Shown: in pieces, positions 1-8,000 of the stretch
Layout of the letters: every line of letters starts with the position of its first letter
Position numbering within the stretch: position 1 is the first letter of the stretch
NCBI GenBank assembly: GCA_023432075.1
Contig: JAEYVD010000366.1
Location: forward strand, 1-8,927
Direction: 5' to 3'
DNA length: 8,927 nt
Source: Pseudomonadota bacterium
GTDB lineage: Bacteria; Pseudomonadota; Gammaproteobacteria; Burkholderiales; Burkholderiaceae_B
Notes under the pieces: generated by a model
Told to the model about the DNA's origin: nothing
Database searches by the model: none
What the model saw: the letters and a program-made list of their open reading frames with translations, nothing else
Position numbers and translations under genes: made by a program

Positions 1-284
1 ACCAGCTCGGCCCCAACGGCTACCTGATCAACATCGCGCGCGGCAGTGTCGTGGACACCGTTGCCTTGGAACGTGCCCTGCGCCAGCAGACCATCGCCGG
101 CGCGGCCCTGGACGTTTATGAAGGCGAGCCCGAGTTGCCGGCGGCTTTGGCCGACTTGACCAACTTGGTGCTCACCCCGCACATCGCCGGCTGGTCGCCT
201 GAGGCCATGCAATTGATGGTGGATAAATTCCTGGAAAACACGCGCCGCCTGTATGCGGGCGAACCGCTGTTGACGCCGCTGTAA
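1..284 (+). CDS. D-2-hydroxyacid dehydrogenase, C-terminal part (5' end outside window)
   Basis: The first complete codon is at 3 and the stop is TAA at 282-284, leaving 93 residues of a protein normally about 310-330 long. The translation carries three family landmarks of NAD(P)-dependent D-2-hydroxyacid dehydrogenases: the LINIARGSVVD segment with the substrate-binding Arg, the ALDVYEGEP segment with the Glu that pairs with the catalytic His, and TPHIAG with that His. The ending (EPLLTPL) and spacing resemble the glyoxylate/hydroxypyruvate/hydroxyphenylpyruvate reductase branch, so reversible cytosolic reduction of a 2-keto acid is likely; the exact substrate cannot be read from this fragment. 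It runs convergently toward the AT1 autotransporter gene and shows no functional link with it. No strong hairpin plus T-tract follows the stop. The family call is firm, the subfamily is inferred. Confidence 0.93.
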   Translation, partial: QLGPNGYLINIARGSVVDTVALERALRQQTIAGAALDVYEGEPELPAALADLTNLVLTPHIAGWSPEAMQLMVDKFLENTRRLYAGEPLLTPL

Positions 285-578
285 GGCGGGATTGTCATGG
301 TCTGCAGGCTGGAGCCGTCCTGATTCACGGCCACGACACAGAGCGTGCGGCGCGATCAAAAGCGACGCGGTTCATACCGCTACCGGCCGTGCGTAACGCC
401 GCATCGGAGGCTATAGCCCCCGCCCCCAAACTGCCCATCCAACCCGGTGCCAAGGCGCGCGCTGCTTTCAATTCGCCGGGCGACGCGTACGCAGCCCATT
501 GCCCGAAACCTGCGATCGAGGCCTATCGTGCGCAGCAGGCCAGGCACTAGGCGCGTCCTCGTGCTTGCTAAATCGCTG
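285..578. other. Convergent intergenic region, no gene seen
   Basis: These 294 bases separate the dehydrogenase stop from the AT1 autotransporter stop. Short open frames here on either strand extend into AT1 as antisense or out-of-frame readings and have no recognisable product. I looked for a terminator serving either converging gene and found no stable stem followed by a T-run on either strand. The tract GGCTGGAGCC near 308-317 could fold only poorly. Termination may be Rho-dependent. Confidence 0.5.
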
Positions 579-3500
579 TCAGAATCGCCACGCCACACGC
601 ACGCTCGCGGCGTGTTCGCGGCTCTCGGATGCGAACTGGCCATCGTAGGACAAGCCGACGCTGCTGTTGCGCCCCAGGGCCATGTCTGCGCCCAATCCCA
701 CCAGGGCCGCGTTCCGCGCGATCGGCGTGCCGGCCACCGTAAACGGCTGGCCGGCGTCGAACGCCATCTGGGTTTTGGCATCCACGTCGCCGAAGGCATG
801 ACGCCAGCCCAGCATCGCGGTCAGCCATCCTTGCCGGCCGCCCAAATCGAAGTCCTGGCGCGCGCGCAGGCCGAGCGAAGTCTGGGTCTGTTGCTGGCGC
901 GAGGCCTGTCCGGTCAGCGCCGCGTCACCGCCGGTCTCCTGGAAGCCGCGAATGCGCAGGTCGCTCCAGGCCAGCCCGGCGTACGGTTCGAGCGTGAAGC
1001 CCGCGGTTGCCGCCCACGAATAGGAAAGCTCGGAGAACAGCTGCACAGTGCTGGCGCCGTAGTCGGCCGTCAACGCATCGGCCTGGCTCGCCGCCTGGCG
1101 CCGCGTCGAAATATCGTGCCAGGTGTAGCCCACGCCGCCCAACAGGTTCCAGGCGCCGCTGGCGGTCGCGAACGACTTGCCGCCGTAGATCAGGGCGCTG
1201 TAGCCGCCGATGTCGGCCTGGCTGCTGCGGTCGTCGACCTTGGCCTTGGTATCGGTAAAGCCCACTGCGCCGCCCAGCCGCCAGCCCGCGCCGACCGGCT
1301 GGTCCGCGCCGACGAATACGCCGCCGGTATGCTGGCGCCAAGACGCCGCGTTGCCGTCGCTATCGAAGGTCTGCCAGCCGCCGATGAGCTCGGCCCAGGC
1401 AGGCAGCGCAGCCGACGAGGGCAGCGCGCCCTGCGGCAACACGGCACCGTCGGCCTGCGCCGTGGGCGCCCCCGGCAGCAGGCCGGCTCGCAGGTTGGCA
1501 CGCAGCCGTGCCGTCGGCGCCGCGCGCAGGTTGGCCGCGCCCTGTGACAGCGAGCTGCTGACGCTGGCATGGGCTTCGCCCGACAGACTGTTGAACACGG
1601 ATTGTGGCTGGCCGGCAGGCAAGGTCGCCACGTAGCGCCACAGCGCGCTCCCTTGCGGCAGACTGTCGAGCGCCGCACCGACCGCGCGCTGGTTGCCCGT
1701 GACCGCCGCGCTGGCAAACGGACGGGCCTGCGCCAGTTGCAGGCTGACCGCACCGGCGTCGTAACTCAAGGCCGGGTCGAGAAAGGCATAGTTGGAGGCC
1801 ACGCCGTCGAAGCGGCCCGAGATCGCGTCGGCAGTCAGGATCGTGTAGCGCTGGTTGGGGGTGAAATTTCCTTGCGGCCCCACATGCAGCACCGAACCGC
1901 CCAGATAGGCGGTGCCTCGAACGTTGACGCGATCGCTCTGGGTGCCCGCCGGTTCGGCTTCGACGCGATAGACCGAGCCGGATGCCAGCCTCAGGTCACC
2001 GTTGACGGTAAGCGTGCCGATCGAATTGCCGGGCGCCAAGACCCCACCCGAAGCCACCGTGGTCGAGCCCACCGCGCCGTTGCCGCCCAGGACGCCGCCG
2101 GTCTGCACCTGGACTGGTCCGGCCAGGCTGCCATTCACCGCCAGCGAGCCGCCGTGCACGGTGGTCAACCCGGCATTGGTGCTGGCGCCGGTCAACACCA
2201 GATCGCCAGCGTACAGATCGACGGCGCCCCGGCCGGAGATCTTGCCGCCGTAGACCAGCGGCGCGCCGGCGAAATTGAACACCAGCCGGCCGTCGCCCTT
2301 GCCCAGGTGCACACGCGGGGTGTCGAGCACACCGGCGGCCACCGGCGCCGCGCCGGCCGCGGCGCCCACGTTCAGTACGCCGCGCGATCCGGCGTTGTTG
2401 GCGATGAGGATCACGGGCGCGCGCGCCGTGCCGCCATCGGCCAGCGTCATTTCGCCCTGCCCCAGACGGCCGACGTTCAGGTCGCGCGACGTCTGCCAGA
2501 GCGACCCGGCACCCGTGACGACCATCGTGCCGTTGGCGCCGTTCAGGTCGCCCAGGATGCCATAGCGGCTTTCGACGCGGGCCCCGCCGGAGACAACGGC
2601 CGCGCCCCGGGCGCCCGCATTGTGGGCGACGAAGAAGTCGCCGCTGTTCACCCAGGCCGCGCCGCCGCTCAGCGTTGCGCTGCTGTTGGAGCCGTTTTCG
2701 GTGCCGACGTAGCCATCGGTGCTGTCCAGGCGCGCGCCGCCGCTCATCTGCAGGGTGCCATTGCCGACGTTGCCCACGTAAACCACGCCGGCGCTATTCA
2801 AACGCGTAGCCGCGCCGTCCAGCGTGGCAGTGCCGGACGAACCGGCCTCGTGACCAATCAGCACGCCTTGCGCCGTCACCGCTGCGCCTCCCGACATGAC
2901 CAGCGAGCCGGTACCGGTATAGCCGACGCTGATCCGGTCGCTGGAGGTCAGCGACGAGCCCGACCCGGTGAGGGTCAGCGCGCCGCTGGCATTGACCGCG
3001 TCACCCAATCGGACCTGGCCCGCAGTGGCCTTGGCGCCGCCGCTGATGTCCAGGCGGCCCACGGCCGCCACGGCGCCGGTATCGTTGCGGTCACCGCCGA
3101 TGGTGAGGGTGTTGACCCCCATCGTCGTGCCCGCACCGCTGAGCACGATGCCGCCGCTAGCCGAACCGCCTCGGCCGAGCACGGTATCGCCTGCGACCAT
3201 CGCGCCCTGGTTTTCAACCGTGATCAGGCCCGTGCCCCGCGCGCCAACGAAAAGCGCGCCGGAGGTGCTGAACAGGGAATCCGGGCCGGTGACCGTGATG
3301 TCGCCCCGGCTGCCGGCGTACAGGCCCATTGTCACCTGGCCCAGCGACGACAGTTGCGCGCCGGAGGCCACATTGACGGCGCCCGTGCCCTGGCTGCCGA
3401 CGGTCAACTGGCCGGAGACGATCCATTGCGCCTCGTTCGCCAACGTCGCCGAACCGCTGGACCCGGCGCTGGTCGCAAGCACCGCGGTACCGGTCTGCAG

Positions 3501-4127
3501 CAGCGTGTCCTTGTCCGCGGCGTCGAGTACGCCAGTGCCCGACGCGCCTATCTCCAGCGCGGTGAGGGTCGCGGAGGCCCGGTCGCGCAATTGCAGGGTG
3601 CCGCGCGATCCCTGTTCGCTCCCCAGGTAGACCTGAACGCCGTTGAACGAAGCGCCGCCGGACAGCGACACTTGAGCGCGGCCGAAACTGCCGATGACCG
3701 ACAACGCCGTATCCGTCCACGACTGGCCATTGGCCAGGTTCATCGTGGCCACGGAGGTGCTGCTGTTGGCCAGGACACTCAGATCGCTCCGCAGGCTTGC
3801 GCCGGGATCGAAATCAAGCGTGGCGCTGCCCCCGGTGCCCAGGTAGAACATCCCGACCTGTTGCGTGCCATCCAGGCGCACTGTCTGAACGGCGCCCGGC
3901 ACCGTGCCCAGGAAGACGTTGTCCCCCAGCCCGGGCGCAGACGACACGTCCCAGTTGCCGGCCGTGGTCCATCGGGTGTCGGCGCCGCCCCCGGCGACCC
4001 AGAAATGCGGCGACCCTTGCGCATGCACCGTGGAAGTGACGCTCGCAAGCAGCGCGGCAGTGAGCGAAAGCGACCACGGCCAGCCGCCGGAACGCACGGC
4101 GGAAGCAATCAAGGATTGTTTTTTCAT
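579..4127 (-). CDS. Type Va autotransporter with T5SS/PEP-CTERM-type repeat passenger (AT1)
   Basis: This 1182-aa protein is predicted to deliver its own N-terminal passenger to the cell surface. Residues 1-36 form a Sec signal peptide (MKK start, hydrophobic core, likely cleavage after VHA). Residues ~40-110 (WTTAGNWDVSSAPGLGDN) resemble the opening of T5SS/PEP-CTERM repeat proteins. Residues ~136-599 hold about nine ~50-residue repeats alternating L-x-V-G-x-x-G-x-G and GS-x-G-x-x-x-x-x-G motifs. Residues ~625-665 are PATR-like, ~680-800 form an autochaperone region (GNSIGTLTVNGDL, GSVLHVGP), ~805-870 an alpha-helical linker, and ~908-1182 the beta-barrel, ending VRVAWRF with the terminal Phe used by BAM. 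No cysteine is present, as is common for autotransporters. No catalytic protease motif was seen, so adhesion or biofilm formation is more likely than proteolysis; this is inference. I chose the ATG at 4127; an in-frame TTG at 4142 would add MAESI and is better placed relative to the only strong Shine-Dalgarno sequence. The barrel is paralogous to that of AT2 upstream. Confidence 0.95.
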   Translation of the reverse strand: MKKQSLIASAVRSGGWPWSLSLTAALLASVTSTVHAQGSPHFWVAGGGADTRWTTAGNWDVSSAPGLGDNVFLGTVPGAVQTVRLDGTQQVGMFYLGTGGSATLDFDPGASLRSDLSVLANSSTSVATMNLANGQSWTDTALSVIGSFGRAQVSLSGGASFNGVQVYLGSEQGSRGTLQLRDRASATLTALEIGASGTGVLDAADKDTLLQTGTAVLATSAGSSGSATLANEAQWIVSGQLTVGSQGTGAVNVASGAQLSSLGQVTMGLYAGSRGDITVTGPDSLFSTSGALFVGARGTGLITVENQGAMVAGDTVLGRGGSASGGIVLSGAGTTMGVNTLTIGGDRNDTGAVAAVGRLDISGGAKATAGQVRLGDAVNASGALTLTGSGSSLTSSDRISVGYTGTGSLVMSGGAAVTAQGVLIGHEAGSSGTATLDGAATRLNSAGVVYVGNVGNGTLQMSGGARLDSTDGYVGTENGSNSSATLSGGAAWVNSGDFFVAHNAGARGAAVVSGGARVESRYGILGDLNGANGTMVVTGAGSLWQTSRDLNVGRLGQGEMTLADGGTARAPVILIANNAGSRGVLNVGAAAGAAPVAAGVLDTPRVHLGKGDGRLVFNFAGAPLVYGGKISGRGAVDLYAGDLVLTGASTNAGLTTVHGGSLAVNGSLAGPVQVQTGGVLGGNGAVGSTTVASGGVLAPGNSIGTLTVNGDLRLASGSVYRVEAEPAGTQSDRVNVRGTAYLGGSVLHVGPQGNFTPNQRYTILTADAISGRFDGVASNYAFLDPALSYDAGAVSLQLAQARPFASAAVTGNQRAVGAALDSLPQGSALWRYVATLPAGQPQSVFNSLSGEAHASVSSSLSQGAANLRAAPTARLRANLRAGLLPGAPTAQADGAVLPQGALPSSAALPAWAELIGGWQTFDSDGNAASWRQHTGGVFVGADQPVGAGWRLGGAVGFTDTKAKVDDRSSQADIGGYSALIYGGKSFATASGAWNLLGGVGYTWHDISTRRQAASQADALTADYGASTVQLFSELSYSWAATAGFTLEPYAGLAWSDLRIRGFQETGGDAALTGQASRQQQTQTSLGLRARQDFDLGGRQGWLTAMLGWRHAFGDVDAKTQMAFDAGQPFTVAGTPIARNAALVGLGADMALGRNSSVGLSYDGQFASESREHAASVRVAWRF
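2331..3722 (-). repeat. About nine ~150-bp protein-coding repeats in the AT1 passenger
   Basis: Aligning AT1 residues ~136-599 by eye gives nine units of 48-58 residues. Each has a strand of the form L-x-V-G-x-x-G-x-G, then a small-residue strand (S-G-G-A), then a G-(S/A)-x-G strand. Examples begin QLTVGSQGTG, ALFVGARGTG, RISVGYTGTG, VVYVGNVGNG and LNVGRLGQG. The pattern matches what I know as the T5SS/PEP-CTERM-associated repeat (TIGR04393). The units would stack as rungs of a right-handed beta-helix. They are diverged in both amino-acid and DNA sequence, so they are not recent tandem copies. Unit boundaries are approximate. Confidence 0.8.
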
Positions 4128-4278
4128 AATGGACTCGGCCAACCGATAAAAATCCCCTCCTTGAATGGCACCGCTGGCGGAAGGGGTTCCACATCAATTG
4201 ACGACGCTTTTCGCCCGCGCTTAAATCCGCGTCCACTTTTTCAGTTCTTGACGGAACTTCGCGGCGGCGCCGGCCCGC
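4128..4278 (-). promoter_or_regulatory. Leader region upstream of AT1
   Basis: This 151-base gap lies between the stop of the 247-aa gene and the AT1 ATG. On the minus strand it contains AAGGAGG at 4162-4156, the strongest Shine-Dalgarno match here. It lies 13 bases before the TTG at 4142 and 28 bases before the ATG at 4127. A short inverted repeat, AGTTC/GAACT (4243-4247 and 4254-4258), has no T-run on either side and is not a convincing terminator. I found no promoter with both -35 and -10 boxes at proper spacing, so AT1 may be transcribed from upstream. Confidence 0.45.
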
Positions 4279-5022
4279 TTACCAGCGAATCGTGTAGGGC
4301 CTGTCTCCCAGCCCCCATACCCCGTCTTTTCGTTCCAGCATGATGTGGCGGGTCTGCCATTCGTCCGGCTGGTCCTTGGGGGGAAAGCCGCTTATCTGAG
4401 GATAGAAGGCGGGGTCCGCCGCCCAATCCGCGGTGGCGCGATCCAGCCGCCATTCGAACTTGACCGCCGAAACCGCGTTGGGGTTGTCGTCGAACGGATT
4501 CTTGCCCGGCTTGGTGTAGTTGAGGATCTTGCCCACTTGCAGGCCGGGAGCGCAGAACTTCGCGGTGTAGAGCACTTTGGAACCGATGTGGGCCTCTCCG
4601 TCCGTGTAGTACGCGCGGCCTTTTTCGGTCAACGTCATGTGGCTGGTGGCGTCTTCGGGTTTCTCGCCCGGTTTGGGCGGTGAACCGTCGCCGTCGGCGC
4701 TGACGCGCTTGACCGTGATGAGCTGGTGCTTGATCAGCCCTTGCACGACTTTGTCCTGCTCTTGCAGGAAGACGGTATAGACATCCGTCGGCAAGGGACG
4801 CACACCCACCACGTTGACGCAGGCGCTGCCAGGCGCGTTGGTGGGCGTCGCCATGGCGTCGACCAGGATCCTGTGTATCTTGCTTTCGGTCAGGCCCGGA
4901 CCCAGCGGGGATTCATTCCAGGCATAAACCGCCGCGCCTGCGGTAACGGCGACGGCCAGACCCAGGGCCCAGACCTTGCGCGGAATTCGGCGGCGTTTGG
5001 TTGTGCGCGGCTTCTGATTCAT
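4279..5022 (-). CDS. Membrane-anchored hypothetical protein, 247 aa
   Basis: I do not recognise a family. The protein starts with a strongly basic stretch (KRRRIPRK, residues 9-16), followed by one hydrophobic segment (~17-35, VWALGLAVAVTAGAAVYAW). There is no lipobox cysteine, so it is probably a type II inner-membrane protein with a ~210-residue periplasmic domain. That domain has two cysteines (68 and 157) that could form a disulfide, a Pro/Gly/Asp-rich loop (~109-125), an LTEKGRAYY segment (131-139), and an aromatic-rich C-terminus with WAADPAFYPQ (200-209) and a final IRW. The ATG at 5022 is preceded by a good Shine-Dalgarno sequence (AAGGA, five bases upstream). It begins 67 bases after the AT2 stop and ends 151 bases before AT1, all in one direction, so co-expression with the autotransporters is plausible. 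A role in their biogenesis is only a guess from position. Confidence 0.85.
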   Translation of the reverse strand: MNQKPRTTKRRRIPRKVWALGLAVAVTAGAAVYAWNESPLGPGLTESKIHRILVDAMATPTNAPGSACVNVVGVRPLPTDVYTVFLQEQDKVVQGLIKHQLITVKRVSADGDGSPPKPGEKPEDATSHMTLTEKGRAYYTDGEAHIGSKVLYTAKFCAPGLQVGKILNYTKPGKNPFDDNPNAVSAVKFEWRLDRATADWAADPAFYPQISGFPPKDQPDEWQTRHIMLERKDGVWGLGDRPYTIRW

Positions 5023-5089
5023 TCCCTTCCTTGCGGCTTGTGGTCTGGCGATAGTAACGCGCCGCAGCGCCCCATTTTTTACCCGTCCA

Positions 5090-8000
5090 TCAATAACGCC
5101 AGCGCAGGTTCAACGAGCCGCCATGCTCGCGGTTTCCGCCGCCGTACTGGCCGCTGTAGGTCAGCGCGAGCGTCGTGTCGCGCGACATGGCGACCTCGGC
5201 GCCCAGCTCGGCCAGCGCCGCGTTGCGTGCGATGGGCGTGCCGGCCACCGTGAACGTCTGGCTGCCCTCGAATGCCATGGTCGTCTCGGCCGCGAGGCCG
5301 CCGAAGGCATGGCGCCAGCCGGCCATGGCGTGCAGGCGCGCCTCTGCGTCTCCGATGTTGAAGTCGGTCTGTGTGCGCAGGCCCAGCGTGCTGCTGGTCT
5401 GCTTGTCGCTGCTGCTGTGACCGTTCAAGGCCGCCGAACCGCCGGATTCCGAGAACGCGCGTGTGCGCAGATCGCTCCACGCAAAGCCCACGAAGGGCTC
5501 GATGCGGGTGCTACCGGTCAGCGGCAAGGCATAGCCCACTTCCGTGAAGAGCTGCGCGGTGCTGGCGCCGTATTCGGACGTCAGCTTCTCCAGTTCGCCC
5601 GCCACGCTGGCGTAGCGGGTGGTGCCGACGTCGTGCCAGGTGTAGGCGGCGCCCGCCAGGAAGTTCAGCTTGCCCACGCCGGCCGCGAACGACTTGCCGC
5701 CATACAGCGTTGCGCTGTAGCCCGACACGTCCGCGTTCGAAGAACGGTCATCGACGCTGATCTTGCTGTCGGTGTAGCCCACCGCGCCGCCCAGGCGCCA
5801 GCCGCTCTGCCCGATCTCGTGGTCGGCCCCCATGAAGATGCCGCCCGTGTGCTGGCGCACTTGCGCGGCATTGCCGTTGTCCTTCTGCGTCTGCCAATTG
5901 CCGATCAGCTCGGCCCACGCGGGCTGCGCATTGGACGACGGCAAGGCGGACGCGGGCAGCGGGCCACCCGCTTGCGCGGTGGGCGCGCCCGGGCGCATGC
6001 CGGCGTTCAGGTTCGCGCGCAGACGCTGCATCGGCAGCGTGCGCGGCGACGCCGTGCCGCTCATCAGGTTGGACGCAACGCTGGCGTGGGCCTCACCAGT
6101 CAGGCTGTTGAATACCTGGGGCGGCAGGCCTTCGGGCAACGTCAGGATGTATTCGTGCAATGCGCTGCCCGCCGGCAGGCTGTCCAGCGCATTGGCGACC
6201 GAACGCTGGTTCGATGTGATGGCGGCTTCAGCGAACGCGATCGGCGTGCCGGGCGTGCCTGGATTACCGGACGACCCGGGTGCCTCCGGCGTGGCGGGCG
6301 TACCCCCACCCGTCTGTTTGCGATCCAGCTGCAGCGTGACCTGCTTGGCGCCGTAGTTCAGCGTCGGCGTCAGATAAGCGAAGTTTGACGACACCGAGTC
6401 GAATGTGCCGTTGAGCGTATTGGCAGCCATGATGGTGTACTTCTGGGTGGACTTGAATCCGCCGTCCGGCCCGACGTGCAGCACGGAACCGGCCAGGTTG
6501 GCGCGTCCCGTGACTTGCACCCGCGAGCTCGCCGACGAGGCGGGATCTGCTGTCACGTTGTAGACCGAGCCCGGCGAGAAGGTCAGGTCTCCCGCGACGG
6601 TGAGCGGTGCCGTGCTGCTGGGCGACAGTGTTGCGCCGCTTTGCAGCGTGGTGGTGCCGACCCGGCCCGAGCCCGACAGCGAAGCGCCGCTGCCAATGAT
6701 CAATTCGCCGCCGAGCACGCCGCCGGCCATATTCAGCCCGCCGGCCTGCACCGTCAAGGCGCCCGAATAAGCGCTACCATCGCCAGACAGCTTGAGCATG
6801 CCCGCGCCCATCTTGAGCAACCCGCCCTGCCCACTGATATCGCCCATCAGCGCCAGGTCATTGTCGGCCTGCAGGTTCAGGTCGCTTTGCAGTTTGAGCG
6901 TGTTGGAGATGGCCATCGGCGCGGTGGTCGACAGGGTCACGCCGCTGCTTGCGTTGACCGTCAGCGGACCGCTGCCCAAGGCGCCCGGGTTGGTGATGAC
7001 CAGGTCGCCGGACTTCAGGTTGACACCGCCGCCATGCGTGTTCACGCCGCTCAACACCAGGGTCTTGCCCGTGTCGTTGGTCAGCGAGCCGATGCCGCTC
7101 AGTGTGCCGGACAACGTCATCGCGTGGCTGCCGCCCAGCGTCAGGTTGGCGCCAAGCGCCACATTCTTGTCCAGCGTCAGGTCCGTCAGCGCCGCAAGCG
7201 TGCTGTCGCCCGTGACACTGACCCCACCCGTTCCCAGCGCCCCGACGCCGCTGACCGTCAACGTGCCGCCATTGATCTCCGTGCCGCCGGTATAGAGGTT
7301 GCTGGCATGACTGAGCACCAGCTCGCTGGCGCCCGACTTGACGAGACCGCCGGTGCCGGAGAGCTGGCCGCTGAGCGTGATTTTGTTAGTGCCATCCACC
7401 GTCAGCCTGGACGGTCCCACCACGATGTCGTTGGCAACATCCACACCGGCCAGAGCCGCCCGCAGCGCACCGCCGTTGGCCGAGACCGCGCTGCTGCCAA
7501 ACGCCGCATTGTTGTCGACCGCCAGAGAGCCGCCATTCAGTTGCACCGACGAGCCCGCACCGCTAGAGAACTGGCCGATGAGCGTCCATGCGCCGCTCCC
7601 GACTGCCAATTGCTTGAAGTTGATGTAGCTAGCGCCATCGATCACGCCGACATTGCCAATGCCCGTCACGCCGCCGACACCATTCAACAAGTTGAGGATG
7701 CCGTTGCCGCCCGCGCCGCTATCAACGATGCCCGCCGCGGCGAACGTGACGGTCGAGCCCATTACCGCCAGTTGGACGGCGGTGCCCTGCCCCGGGCTCA
7801 CGCTGGAACCCGTCAGGGCGTTAAAGATATTCGTGCCCACACCCGCGCCCAGCGACACGCTGCCGTTGATGGTTCCGGCATTGGTGAACACGTTCCCGGT
7901 ATGCCCCCCCGCGACCAACTCGTCGAGACCTTGCAAAGCCACGCGGCCGGTAATGGTGCCGGTATTCGTCATGTTGACTGCCGGTCCGTTGCCCATGGGC

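Noticed and set aside
4243..4258. Inverted repeat AGTTC-TTGACG-GAACT between the 247-aa gene and AT1
   Set aside because: The arms are 5 bp with no T-run in either direction, too weak for a terminator or operator call.
1569..4343. Very long plus-strand open frame (924 codons) opposite AT1, with similar ones at 447-1547, 5123-6388 and 6476-8089
   Set aside because: They are antisense to clear autotransporter genes; translations are Arg/Ala/Gln/His-rich with no domain, and such shadows are expected opposite GC-rich, Gly/Ala/Thr/Ser-rich repeats.
5059..5080. Plus-strand GCGC-CGCA-GCGC hairpin followed by CCCATTTTTT, resembling a Rho-independent terminator
   Set aside because: The stem is only 4 bp, there is a gap before the T-run, and no plus-strand gene lies upstream to be terminated. 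On the minus strand it has no T-run.
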